Below are positions 42,826 to 51,934 of a stretch of 64,000 nucleotides of DNA, one piece after another. The stretch's first letter is position 1. Each line of letters opens with the position of its first letter. Under the pieces are notes generated by a model. It saw only the letters and a list, made by a program, of their open reading frames with translations, was not told where the DNA came from and did not search any database. Made by a program: the position numbers and the translations under genes. The DNA comes from Eubacterium sp. GTDB taxonomy: Bacteria > Bacillota > Clostridia > Lachnospirales > Lachnospiraceae. Where the stretch lies: NCBI GenBank assembly GCA_024698585.1, contig JAILRB010000005.1:26605-90604 (forward strand). The letters are read 5' to 3'.

Positions 42826-44151
42826 ATGGAGATTCAGAAGGAACTGCGGATTGATGAGAAATTAAAGATATTAACAGATGCAGCGAAATATGATGTGGCC
42901 TGCACCAGCAGTGGTGTGGATCGTAAAAATCCGGGACAGGGAATGGGAGATGCTCATGCCTGTGGAATTTGTCATACCTTTGCTTCGGATGGAAGGTGTG
43001 TGTCCCTGTTAAAAATTCTGTTTACCAATGAATGTATTTTTGACTGTAAATATTGTATCAATCGAAAATCCAATGATGTACCGAGGGCCTCTTTTACACC
43101 AGAGGAAGTATGCGAACTGACTATGCAGTTCTATCGAAGGAACTATATTGAAGGATTGTTTTTAAGTTCCGGAATCATAAAAAATCCGGATTATACGATG
43201 GGACTGATTTATGAGGCTTTATGGAAATTGAGAAATGAACATCACTTTTTTGGATATATTCATGTGAAGGCGATTCCGGGAACTTCTGCAGAGATTGTTG
43301 AGCGGATTGGTTTTCTGGCGGATCGAATGAGTGTGAATTTGGAACTCCCTACGAAGCGGGGGTTGGAAGAATTGGCACCGAATAAGAGTCATAAGAATAT
43401 CATGTTACCTATGAATCAAATTAAAAATGGAATCGGAAACCTACTTCCTGGGAAAACTTCCGGTTATGCTCTGGTGACGAAGTCCGGAGTAAAACGTCCA
43501 TCGAAATTTGTTCCGGCGGGACAAAGTACTCAGATGATTATCGGCGCAACGCCGGAAACGGATTTTCAGTTGATGACGGTAACGGAATATATGTACCGGA
43601 AAATGAAGATGAAGAGAGTGTTTTATTCTGCTTTCGTGGATGTGAATCATAATATCGATGCGCCGGTAGCAGTCGGGCCGAATCCGTTGTTACGGGAACA
43701 TCGGTTATATCAGGCGGATTGGTTGCTTCGCTACTATGGATTTCAGGTGGGAGAACTACTAAATGAAAAAAGACCGAATTTTAATGTAGTATTGGACCCA
43801 AAATGTGATTGGGCGGTGAATCATCTGGAGCAGTTTCCGGTGGAAGTGATGCGGGCGGATTATTATATGCTGCTTCGTGTTCCCGGGATTGGAGTGCGGT
43901 CAGCAAAACGGATTGTTTCTGCCAGACGCTATTCCATGCTGGACTTTCAGGCGTTGAAAAAAATCGGTGTGGTGTTAAAACGAGCAGCTTATTTTATTAC
44001 CTGTAATGGGAAAAGTATGTTTCCACTGCGAATGAATCAGGATTACATTGCCCGGAGTATTGCCGGAGAAGAACAGCGGCAGGTGTTTGCCATTGAAGAA
44101 GATACCAGCTATCGCCAGATGACATTAATGGATTTGGAGGTACGAGGATGA
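42826..44151 (+). CDS. Radical SAM protein, putative DNA modification/repair (rSAM linked to UDG type)
   Basis: A 441-residue radical SAM enzyme. The 4Fe-4S triad is CIFDCKYC (near residue 70), preceded by a Cys-rich segment (GDAHACGICHTF). The C-terminal region has a helix-hairpin-helix DNA-binding element, LLRVPGIGVRSAKRIVSARR. This matches the family named putative DNA modification/repair radical SAM protein, related to spore photoproduct lyase and found next to uracil-DNA-glycosylase-like partners; its substrate is unknown. GAGGTGAGGG precedes the start. Its stop overlaps the next gene (ATGA). A LexA-type palindrome upstream suggests damage induction. Confidence 0.9.
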   Translation: MEIQKELRIDEKLKILTDAAKYDVACTSSGVDRKNPGQGMGDAHACGICHTFASDGRCVSLLKILFTNECIFDCKYCINRKSNDVPRASFTPEEVCELTMQFYRRNYIEGLFLSSGIIKNPDYTMGLIYEALWKLRNEHHFFGYIHVKAIPGTSAEIVERIGFLADRMSVNLELPTKRGLEELAPNKSHKNIMLPMNQIKNGIGNLLPGKTSGYALVTKSGVKRPSKFVPAGQSTQMIIGATPETDFQLMTVTEYMYRKMKMKRVFYSAFVDVNHNIDAPVAVGPNPLLREHRLYQADWLLRYYGFQVGELLNEKRPNFNVVLDPKCDWAVNHLEQFPVEVMRADYYMLLRVPGIGVRSAKRIVSARRYSMLDFQALKKIGVVLKRAAYFITCNGKSMFPLRMNQDYIARSIAGEEQRQVFAIEEDTSYRQMTLMDLEVRG

Positions 44152-44897
44152 ATATAACATTGGTTTGTGAGAATTCCTTTGAGGGAATTATGACAGCGAT
44201 ATATGATGGATGGGTTTTAATGAATCAGGGAAATCAGGTGGATATTTATCCCGGAGATTATTTCACACCGACTTTTTTTTCGGAATACCATAATGTGCAG
44301 ACGGATTTTGAAAAATCGGAGAAGGTTGCAAAGTCCATTCGGGTGAAGATTTCTTTTGATGCCTATGTGGCTGTTTATCGGGCGTGTATGCATTACTCTC
44401 CGGAAAAAGGAAACATTGTCTTTGATTTTTTAAAGATTGCATACCCGAAAGGTGGAGCGGTAATGAAAATGCTGGGGGTTCCGGAAGTGGTTGCGTTGAT
44501 GGAATTAAATCGGAAAGTTGCCAATGAAACCCATAACTTTAAAGGGTTTTTGAGGTTCACAGAAGTGGGAGGTGGATTGCTGGTAGGAAAACTAAATCCG
44601 CGCTGTGATGTTTTGCCATTGTTAGAGAAACATTTTTCTGATCGGTTTCCTAAGGAAAACTGGATTATCTATGATGAAAAAAGGGAGAAGGCGTTGGTGC
44701 ATTCCGCGCAGGGAAAGTGTGTCATGGTTCAGGGGAAGAATCTGGAAGAAGAATTAGGAACACTGAAAATAACAGATCAATATGAGGAATTATGGAAGAT
44801 TTTCTTTACAACCATTGGGATTGAACAGAGGAAAAATCTGAAAGGACAGCAGAATCATATTCCCCAGTGGTATCGGAAGAATATGCCGGAGATGTGA
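44148..44897 (+). CDS. TIGR03915/DUF4130-type DNA metabolism protein
   Basis: A 249-residue protein that starts inside the stop of the radical SAM gene (ATGA overlap). It has LVCENSFEGIMTAIYDGW at the start, IAYPKGGAVMKMLGVPEV in the middle, NETHNFKGFLRFTEVGGGLL, then HFSDRFPKENWIIYDEKREK, the pattern of the family described as probable DNA metabolism protein. In many bacteria a uracil-DNA-glycosylase-like domain is fused C-terminally; here the protein ends with a short helical tail (HIPQWYRKNMPEM) and lacks it. Its invariable pairing with the radical SAM enzyme suggests one repair reaction, not yet defined. Confidence 0.88.
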   Translation: MNITLVCENSFEGIMTAIYDGWVLMNQGNQVDIYPGDYFTPTFFSEYHNVQTDFEKSEKVAKSIRVKISFDAYVAVYRACMHYSPEKGNIVFDFLKIAYPKGGAVMKMLGVPEVVALMELNRKVANETHNFKGFLRFTEVGGGLLVGKLNPRCDVLPLLEKHFSDRFPKENWIIYDEKREKALVHSAQGKCVMVQGKNLEEELGTLKITDQYEELWKIFFTTIGIEQRKNLKGQQNHIPQWYRKNMPEM

Positions 44898-44927
44898 CGA
44901 AAATGTGAGAGTGTAAACATTTCAAGG

Positions 44928-44956
44928 TTCACTCTTTGAGATTTTTGTGTTATACT
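44928..44956 (+). promoter_or_regulatory. Putative purL promoter
   Basis: TTCACT (44928-44933), 17 nt, TATACT (44951-44956). The -35 overlaps the right arm of an imperfect repeat (44909-44933) that may terminate the preceding gene. Confidence 0.6.
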
Positions 44957-44963
44957 AGTTCCC

Positions 44964-45003
44964 GTGTAAACCTTACAAGGGGTAACTATGCCCTTTTTTA
45001 CAC
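44964..45003 (+). promoter_or_regulatory. Structured leader of purL
   Basis: GTGTAAA (44964-44970) pairs with TTTACAC (44997-45003), enclosing AAGGG (44977-44981) and CCCTT (44991-44995). The inner stem followed by T's resembles a terminator, and the outer pairing would compete with its U run. This could be an attenuator; it matches no purine riboswitch I know. Confidence 0.4.
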
Positions 45004-45056
45004 AATTGAGGAAATAATTAATCGGTTGTTAAAACCAAAACTTTCAGGAGGAACTC

Positions 45057-48000
45057 ATGAGTAAAGTTAAGAGAGTTTATGTAGAAAAGAAAACACCTTA
45101 TGCTGTAAAAGCAAAGGAATTAACAGAAGACATTAAGGGGTATCTGGAAATTGCAGGCCTTGATAATGTCAGAGTTTTAGTAAGATATGATGTTGAAAAT
45201 CTTTCTGAAGCAACTTATGCAAAGGCTTTGACCTCTGTATTTTCTGAACCACCGGTAGATGATGTTTACGAAGAAACATTCCCATATGATGAAAAGAATG
45301 CGAAAGTATTCAGCGTGGAATTTCTTCCGGGACAGTTCGATCAGAGAGCAGACTCTGCAGTACAGTGTGTTAAGTTCTTAAATGAGGATGAAGAACCTGT
45401 AATTAAAACGGCGACCACATATGTATTAGAGGGAAATGTTACAGACGCTCAGTTTGAACAGATTAAGAGTTATTGTATCAACCCTGTGGATTCCAGAGAA
45501 ACAGGATTGGAAAAGCCAGAAACTTTAGTTACAGAATTCGAAGAGCCGGAAGATGTAATTGTATTTGACGGATTCAAGGATATGGAAGAAAGCAAATTAA
45601 AAGAATTATATGATTCTTTGGGACTTGCTATGACTTTCAAAGACTTTTTACATATTCAGAATTATTTCAAGAATGAAGAAGACAGAGATCCTTCTATGAC
45701 AGAAATCAGAGTATTAGATACTTACTGGTCTGATCATTGTCGTCATACAACATTCAACACAGAATTAACAGATGTTACTTTTGACGATGGTTTTTATCAT
45801 GAACCGATTGTAAAAACATATGAAGATTACCTGGAAACAAGAAAAGATGTTTTCGGTGAAAGAAAAGACAAATTCGTTTGTCTTATGGATTTAGCTTTAA
45901 TGGCTATGAGAAAATTAAAGCAGGAAGGAAAGTTGGCTGATCAGGAAGAGTCTGATGAAATCAATGCTTGTAGTATTGTTGTTCCTGTTGAAGTTGATGG
46001 ACAGACAGAGGAATGGTTAGTAAATTTCAAGAATGAAACACATAATCATCCGACAGAAATCGAACCATTCGGTGGTGCTGCTACATGTCTTGGTGGTGCA
46101 ATCAGAGATCCATTGTCAGGACGTACTTATGTATATCAGGCAATGCGTGTTACCGGTGCAGCAGATCCTACAAAGTCAATGAGCGAAACATTGGCAGGAA
46201 AACTTCCTCAGAAGAAATTAGTTCAGGGTGCAGCAGATGGTTACAGTTCATATGGTAACCAGATTGGTCTTGCAACCGGACTTGTAAAAGAAATCTATCA
46301 TCCGGATTACGTGGCAAAACGTATGGAAATTGGTGCTGTTATGGGTGCTGCTCCACGTCGTGCTGTACAGAGATTGACTTCTGATCCGGGAGATATCATT
46401 GTATTACTTGGTGGTAGAACAGGACGTGACGGCTGTGGTGGTGCTACAGGTTCCTCAAAGATTCATACAGAAGAATCCATCGAAACTTGTGGTGCAGAAG
46501 TTCAGAAGGGTAATGCCCCTACAGAACGTAAGCTTCAGAGATTGTTCCGTAGAGAAGAAGTAAGCTACTTAATTAAGAAGTGTAATGACTTTGGTGCCGG
46601 CGGTGTATCCGTTGCCATCGGAGAATTAGCAGACGGATTACATGTAAACCTTGATAAGGTTCCTAAGAAATATGCCGGACTGGATGGAACAGAAATTGCT
46701 ATTTCTGAATCACAGGAAAGAATGGCTGTTGTAGTAGATCCGAAAGACGTAGAACAGTTCTTAAAATATGCGAATGAAGAAAACCTGGAAGCAACTGTTG
46801 TTGCTGAGGTTACAGAAGAACCTAGATTAGTATTGGAATGGAGAGGAAAGGAAATCGTAAACATTTCCAGAGCTTTCCTTGATACAAACGGAGCTCATCA
46901 GGAAACTGCTGTAGAAGTAGATATGCCGGATGAAACAAAGAACTTCTTTAAGAAAGAAGAAGTCGCAAACGTAAAAGATAAGTGGTTAGAAACATTAGCT
47001 GACCTTAATGTATGTTCTCAGAAGGGACTTGTTGAAAAATTCGATGGTTCCATCGGAGCAGGTTCTGTATTTATGCCACATGGTGGAAAGTATCAGATGA
47101 CAGAAACACAGACCATGGTAGCAAAACTTCCTGTATTAAACGGAAAGTGCGATACTGTGACATTAATGAGTTATGGATTTGATCCATACCTTTCCAGCTG
47201 GAGTCCATACCACGGTGCAATGTATGCAGTGGTAGATTCTATCGCTAAGGTAGTAGCTACCGGTGGTGATTATAAGAAGATTCGTATGACATTCCAGGAA
47301 TACTTCCGTCGTATGACAGAAGATCCTCGTCGTTGGAGTCAGCCATTTGCAGCACTGTTGGGGTCTTATGATGCACAGATGGGATTTGGACTTCCATCTA
47401 TCGGTGGTAAGGATAGTATGTCAGGTACCTTTAATGATATCGACGTACCTCCTACATTAGTATCTTTTGCTGTTGATGTGGCAAAAGAAAAAGATATCAT
47501 CACTCCGGAACTTAAAGCAGCTGGAAACAAGATTGTTAAATTCGAAATTTGCAAGGATCAGTATGATAAGCCTGTATATGAAGAAATCATGAAGCTTTAT
47601 GATGAGATTCATGATATGATTCAGAAGGGTGTAATTATTTCTGCATATGCAGTAGACGGAAAGGGTGTTATCCCTGCAATCAGCAAGATGGCATTCGGAA
47701 ATAAGATTGGTGTCAGCATCAGCGGAAGCATTCCGGGAGCAGACTTATTTGCACCTGGATTTGGTGACATTGTTGCCGAAGTTCCAGCAGATAAATTAGA
47801 TGAAATTTCTGCAAGCTATGTATTAATTGGTGAAACCAATGATAAGCAGACATTCGAATATGGATACGATGTGATTCCAATGGATGAAGCTGTTAAAGTT
47901 TGGGAAAAAACATTAGAAAAGGTATTCCCTACCAGAAGTCATAAGGATACATCCGTACTGGATACTCCGGTTTATGACAAGGGAAGCATCTATGTATGCA

Positions 48001-48812
48001 AGAACAAGATTGCAAAACCTACCGTATTTATTCCGGTATTCCCTGGAACAAACTGTGAATATGATACAGCAAAGGCCTTTGAAAAGGCTGGAGCAAACGT
48101 AATTACTAAGGTATTTAAGAACCTTACACCGGAAGATATCAGAGATTCTGTAAACATCTTTGAAGATGCTATTTCACAGGCTCAGATTATTATGTTCCCA
48201 GGTGGATTCAGTGCCGGTGATGAACCGGATGGTTCTGCGAAATTCTTCGCTACAGCATTCAGAAATGCAAAGATTGAAGAAGCAGTACATAAGTTGTTAA
48301 ATGAAAGAGATGGTTTGGCATTAGGTATCTGTAACGGATTCCAGGCATTAATCAAATTAGGATTAGTACCAAACGGACAGATCACAGGTCAGACAAATCA
48401 GTCACCAACATTAACTTACAATACTATTAACCGTCACGTATCTAAGATGGTTTACACAAAGGTTGTTTCAAATAAATCACCATGGTTACAGGAAGCTGAA
48501 CTTGGGGGCGTATACGTAAACCCGGCATCCCATGGTGAAGGACGTTTCGTAGCACCGGAAGAAACAATCAAGGAACTCTTCGCAAATGGACAGGTTGCTA
48601 CTCAGTACGTTAACGAACAGGGTCAGCCTACGATGGATGAAGAATACAATGTAAACGGTTCTTATTACGCAATTGAAGGTATCACAAGTCCAGACGGACG
48701 TTGCTTTGGTAAGATGGCCCACATTGAAAGAAAGGGATCATCTGTAGCCAAGAACATCTACGGCGAACAAGACCTCAAAGTCTTCGAGTCCGGCGTCAAA
48801 TACTTTGGCTAA
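45057..48812 (+). CDS. purL: Phosphoribosylformylglycinamidine synthase, single chain
   Basis: Fourth step of purine synthesis: FGAR plus glutamine and ATP to FGAM. The 1251-residue protein fuses the synthetase and glutaminase parts, as in many Lachnospiraceae, so no separate purS or purQ is needed. It has the PurS-like N-terminus (about 1-150), the PurL signature TYWSDHCRHTTFNTEL, NFKNETHNHPTEIEPFGGAAT, SIGGKDSMSGTF, and a C-terminal class I amidotransferase. The nucleophile Cys is in LALGICNGFQALIKLG and the His/Glu pair in ASHGEGRF. AGGAGGA precedes the start. Monocistronic, closed by a long terminator. Confidence 0.98.
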   Translation: MSKVKRVYVEKKTPYAVKAKELTEDIKGYLEIAGLDNVRVLVRYDVENLSEATYAKALTSVFSEPPVDDVYEETFPYDEKNAKVFSVEFLPGQFDQRADSAVQCVKFLNEDEEPVIKTATTYVLEGNVTDAQFEQIKSYCINPVDSRETGLEKPETLVTEFEEPEDVIVFDGFKDMEESKLKELYDSLGLAMTFKDFLHIQNYFKNEEDRDPSMTEIRVLDTYWSDHCRHTTFNTELTDVTFDDGFYHEPIVKTYEDYLETRKDVFGERKDKFVCLMDLALMAMRKLKQEGKLADQEESDEINACSIVVPVEVDGQTEEWLVNFKNETHNHPTEIEPFGGAATCLGGAIRDPLSGRTYVYQAMRVTGAADPTKSMSETLAGKLPQKKLVQGAADGYSSYGNQIGLATGLVKEIYHPDYVAKRMEIGAVMGAAPRRAVQRLTSDPGDIIVLLGGRTGRDGCGGATGSSKIHTEESIETCGAEVQKGNAPTERKLQRLFRREEVSYLIKKCNDFGAGGVSVAIGELADGLHVNLDKVPKKYAGLDGTEIAISESQERMAVVVDPKDVEQFLKYANEENLEATVVAEVTEEPRLVLEWRGKEIVNISRAFLDTNGAHQETAVEVDMPDETKNFFKKEEVANVKDKWLETLADLNVCSQKGLVEKFDGSIGAGSVFMPHGGKYQMTETQTMVAKLPVLNGKCDTVTLMSYGFDPYLSSWSPYHGAMYAVVDSIAKVVATGGDYKKIRMTFQEYFRRMTEDPRRWSQPFAALLGSYDAQMGFGLPSIGGKDSMSGTFNDIDVPPTLVSFAVDVAKEKDIITPELKAAGNKIVKFEICKDQYDKPVYEEIMKLYDEIHDMIQKGVIISAYAVDGKGVIPAISKMAFGNKIGVSISGSIPGADLFAPGFGDIVAEVPADKLDEISASYVLIGETNDKQTFEYGYDVIPMDEAVKVWEKTLEKVFPTRSHKDTSVLDTPVYDKGSIYVCKNKIAKPTVFIPVFPGTNCEYDTAKAFEKAGANVITKVFKNLTPEDIRDSVNIFEDAISQAQIIMFPGGFSAGDEPDGSAKFFATAFRNAKIEEAVHKLLNERDGLALGICNGFQALIKLGLVPNGQITGQTNQSPTLTYNTINRHVSKMVYTKVVSNKSPWLQEAELGGVYVNPASHGEGRFVAPEETIKELFANGQVATQYVNEQGQPTMDEEYNVNGSYYAIEGITSPDGRCFGKMAHIERKGSSVAKNIYGEQDLKVFESGVKYFG

Positions 48813-48826
48813 AGCAAAGCACGCAT

Positions 48827-48889
48827 AAAAAATAAAAAGGAGTACTCGACGAAAGCTAGCTTTCAGGAGAGTGCTCCTTTTTATTTTTT
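48827..48889. terminator. Long purL terminator with internal hairpin
   Basis: AAAAATAAAAAGGAGTACTC pairs along its length with GAGAGTGCTCC and the following T/A tract; the loop contains GAAAGC-TA-GCTTTC, similar to the hairpin in the 93-bp repeats. Usable in both directions. Confidence 0.88.
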
Positions 48890-48891
48890 GT

Positions 48892-48910
48892 GGGGTGGCG
48901 CAGCCACCCC
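48892..48910. repeat. GC-rich hairpin
   Basis: GGGGTGGC-GCA-GCCACCCC, directly after the purL terminator and followed by G-rich sequence with a GGGGTGCAGCCCC element. No T tract follows. Confidence 0.7.
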
Positions 48911-48963
48911 ACCGAGATGAATCACGAAGTGAGGAATCGAGGGGGTGCAGCCCCAAATGAGGG

Positions 48964-49257
48964 GGTACATTAAGGATGGAAAAATTGTTGAGAATAGGGT
49001 ATGGTTTAGTGTTGGAGAAAATAAGGGATACCTTATGAATGAATTTTTTCTACAGAATAGGGTACAGTTTTGAAGAATGAAACAAAGTACTGTACCATAC
49101 GAACATCGATTATGTGAAACACAAGGTACAGCAAGAATTGAAAAAATCTTAAAGTGTACCCTGTAAAATACCTTTTTTGCAAACATAAGGTACGTTACAA
49201 ATTTTCGGCACCCCGAAGTGTACCTTGTGATATGACATTTCCTGCGAATATAAGGTA
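48964..49257. repeat. Second array of alternating GTACC/GGTAC half-sites, 64-nt period
   Basis: GATACCTTA (49027), GTACCATA (49092), GTACCCTG (49156) and GTACCTTG (49220) are 64-65 nt apart. The opposite half-sites GGGTACAG, AAGGTACA, AAGGTACG and AAGGTATC lie about 31 nt after each and also repeat every 64 nt. A more degenerate unit begins near 48964. The sequence between half-sites differs from unit to unit and from the 9.6-kb array. No gene is visible in this stretch. Confidence 0.8.
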
Positions 49258-49286
49258 TCGCAAGGAAAATTGCGGCTCATTGCCAA

Positions 49287-50165
49287 CTAAAGTGTTTCGT
49301 ATTTCTGGATTACGCCAATTCCGATTGCGTATGGACCGGTGTGGACACAGGAAGTAATGCCGATGGCCACGTTGGTATCTGTGTTCAGCGTCACATCTAA
49401 CTGTTCTTCCACATCTTTCATAAATTCGAAGCCTTCTTCTTTGTCGTATCCGTAACCGACAGAGATGATGTAGTTTTCTTTTCCTAATGTGGAAATGTAT
49501 TTTTGTGTAATGTCAATGATTGACTGGCGAAGCTTCTTTCGGTTTCTTCCGATGCCGCCTAGACCGATTTCTCCATCCTTCATTATGATGATTGGTTTTA
49601 CGCCGAGCTTTCCGGCACCGATTTGAGCTACTTTACCGATACGACCATTGATTTTTAGATAATCCAAAGAACCTACAGTGAAAATGATTCGTGCAGATTT
49701 CATCAGAGCATCCAGTTTAGGCAGAACATCACGGATGGATAGACCTGCAGAACGCATGCGTACCACCTGGTCAATGATCAGGGCCTGGGTTACGGTGTTC
49801 TGCATGGAGTCAAGGACGATGATTTGTGCATTGGGGAACTCTTCTTCCACAATCATCTTGGCATTTCTGGCAGAATTAAACGAACCGCTTAGCTTGATGG
49901 AAATGGTGAAACAAATCACCGGAATATTCTGTTCGGCGTACTTGCGAAATGCATTGGCATAAAGTTCTACAGAAGGAAGAGATGTCTTTGGAAATAAAGT
50001 CGGATCATCCACTAACTTCTGGTAGAATTCATCGCGGTCCACCTGATCAATCGGCAAATAATTTTCTGCATCGTAGGATACGAAAACGGGAATAATATCT
50101 AAATCGTGCTCGCGGACATATGAATCGGATAAGTCACAGGCACTGTCGCTAATTATTTTAAACAT
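49287..50165 (-). CDS. DegV-family fatty-acid-binding protein
   Basis: A 292-residue cytosolic protein that binds a fatty acid; DegV/FakB proteins present the acid to the FakA kinase for phospholipid synthesis. Motifs are IISDSACDLSDSYVREHDL, KTSLPSVELYANAFRKY and ISIKLSGSFNSARNAKMIV, then LDYLKINGRIGKVAQIGAG. The start at 50165 is chosen because GGGAGG lies just upstream; the frame extends to 50222 without a site. Monocistronic; its 3' end abuts the repeat array. No fakA is in the window. Confidence 0.93.
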   Translation of the reverse strand: MFKIISDSACDLSDSYVREHDLDIIPVFVSYDAENYLPIDQVDRDEFYQKLVDDPTLFPKTSLPSVELYANAFRKYAEQNIPVICFTISIKLSGSFNSARNAKMIVEEEFPNAQIIVLDSMQNTVTQALIIDQVVRMRSAGLSIRDVLPKLDALMKSARIIFTVGSLDYLKINGRIGKVAQIGAGKLGVKPIIIMKDGEIGLGGIGRNRKKLRQSIIDITQKYISTLGKENYIISVGYGYDKEEGFEFMKDVEEQLDVTLNTDTNVAIGITSCVHTGPYAIGIGVIQKYETL

Positions 50166-50257
50166 TGTGAATACCTCCCAATAATTGATGAAACTTTGAT
50201 AATTATAACATAGAAAAAACATTGGGGGAATGAGAGATTCCGGGAGGGAATGATTTG

Positions 50258-50286
50258 TTGAAGAACAGGCATATTTTTGCTATAAT
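50258..50286 (+). promoter_or_regulatory. Promoter of the membrane-protein pair
   Basis: TTGAAG (50258-50263), 17 nt, TATAAT (50281-50286). The -10 region (ATTTTTGCTATAATTTTAG) is identical over 19 nt to that of pyrC. It rules out the upstream start at 50255 for the next gene. Confidence 0.75.
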
Positions 50287-50317
50287 TTTAGGAGTTATGG
50301 AAGGAGATAGAACGGAA

Positions 50318-51934
50318 ATGTTGAAAGGTGAATGGAAGACAATTGCGACAAATGTAATGTTGGGACTGACTATGATTTTGACACTGTACGTGATTGTAGT
50401 ATTAGAACCAGGGTATTATCATGCAGACTGTACGGATACAATTATGTGGGCGGGAGCATCTTATGATGCAGGAACGTTCATTAATCCGGATTTTTCTTAT
50501 GCGGCATTGATGCCGTTGGCAGGAAATATTATTATGTGGCCATTGATTGCTATCTTTGGATTAGGGATGAAAGCACAAATCATCGGAATGGTAATTTTCT
50601 TCGTGATGTTTGTGGCAGCAATCTTTGGTTTTTGCAGACGAAGCTACTTTAGTATGAAAGAAACAGCAGTAGCAATCAGCTTGATTTTACTCCTTGTATC
50701 CTCCAGTGAAAAATTGCGGGAAATATTTTGGGGACATATTATTTATTATAGCTTTGGACCATTGCTAACCCTTGCGGTTTTAGCTGTGGTATTCAGACTT
50801 CGTAAGGAAGTAAAGAAAAATCTTGCGGACAAAGGCGTTGAAAAGAAAACGATTGCATATGGAATATTGTTGATGGTACTGACGTTTATTGCCGGAGTAA
50901 ATGGCGTTCAGATTGCAGCCATTTCGGTCATTCCGGTATTGGGAGCGATTGCCGCTTATTTGTTCTTTGAAGTGAAGCAACCGCTTCTTAGCAAAAAAAA
51001 TTACAGTTACCTGATTGTAGGTGGAGTAGTTGGAATCGGAACCGTGTTGGGGATTGTTTCCATCAAGCACTTTACCGGAAATGTTGTTGCAAGTTATGCG
51101 AATGCGTATTCCATATTTGGAAAGATGGAAGATTGGATTAATAACTTCTTTAGCATTCCAAACAATGTATTTACCCTGTTAGGAGTGCAACTGGAAGATC
51201 ATACAGAATTATTTTCGCTGACGGGGATTTTTGTGATGCTGAGAATTGTTACGGCGATTATTCTTTTGGGAACACCAATTGCAATGCTGTTTCGTTATCA
51301 GAAAATCAAGAAGCCGGAATGGAAAATTGTTTTGTTGACACACCACCTGGTTGCTGCGGTAATTCTTTTCGGATGGATTTTCGGAAGATTAAATGCAGCA
51401 AATTGGAGATTATCTCCATTGATTGTAACAGCAGCACTTTGTTGCATGATACAGGTAAAGGAATTTAGACAAAAGAAAATGACCGGGCGACTTGCCGCGT
51501 TGATTCTGATTCCAATGTTTTGTTTTATGGCATTGACAGTAAGACAATGCCTGACTATTCCGGAACAATCCAATGCGACAAAGGAACTCAAAGGCGTAAT
51601 TCAGTATTTGGAAGAAAATGAATATTCTTATGGCTACGCGACATTCTGGAATGCCAATGTGATTACATTGTTTTCTGATTCGGAAGTGAAGACGCGATGC
51701 GTGAAATATACTGCGGAAGGAATCCAGCCGGACTATTACCAGACGAATAGAAAATGGTATGGGAAAGACGGGGAAAAGGGAAAGTGTTTCGTATTGATGA
51801 CTCAGAGCGAGTTCGCTCAGCTTGAATTGGGAAATATGAATCAGTATACAGCCGAAAAAGATTTTGGAAACTTTAAAATACTAACTTACGAAGAAAATAT
51901 ATTTAACGGAGAGAATGAAAATGCAGTATATTAA
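50318..51934 (+). CDS. Polytopic membrane protein, unknown
   Basis: A 538-residue protein from the ATG at 50318, which has AAGGAG 11 nt upstream and lies about 25 nt after the predicted transcription start. It has roughly ten to eleven helices and a short C-terminal soluble segment. An early extracytoplasmic loop holds HADCTDTIMWAGASYDAG, whose acidic residues are placed like those in GT-C glycosyltransferases; that is only suggestive. I do not recognise a family. The end overlaps the start of the next membrane protein, so the two are probably produced together. Confidence 0.7.
   Translation: MLKGEWKTIATNVMLGLTMILTLYVIVVLEPGYYHADCTDTIMWAGASYDAGTFINPDFSYAALMPLAGNIIMWPLIAIFGLGMKAQIIGMVIFFVMFVAAIFGFCRRSYFSMKETAVAISLILLLVSSSEKLREIFWGHIIYYSFGPLLTLAVLAVVFRLRKEVKKNLADKGVEKKTIAYGILLMVLTFIAGVNGVQIAAISVIPVLGAIAAYLFFEVKQPLLSKKNYSYLIVGGVVGIGTVLGIVSIKHFTGNVVASYANAYSIFGKMEDWINNFFSIPNNVFTLLGVQLEDHTELFSLTGIFVMLRIVTAIILLGTPIAMLFRYQKIKKPEWKIVLLTHHLVAAVILFGWIFGRLNAANWRLSPLIVTAALCCMIQVKEFRQKKMTGRLAALILIPMFCFMALTVRQCLTIPEQSNATKELKGVIQYLEENEYSYGYATFWNANVITLFSDSEVKTRCVKYTAEGIQPDYYQTNRKWYGKDGEKGKCFVLMTQSEFAQLELGNMNQYTAEKDFGNFKILTYEENIFNGENENAVY

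Noticed and set aside
50255..50317. Upstream TTG start for the membrane protein
   Set aside because: It overlaps a good promoter (TTGAAG-N17-TATAAT), so the mRNA would begin after it; the ATG at 50318 has AAGGAG upstream.
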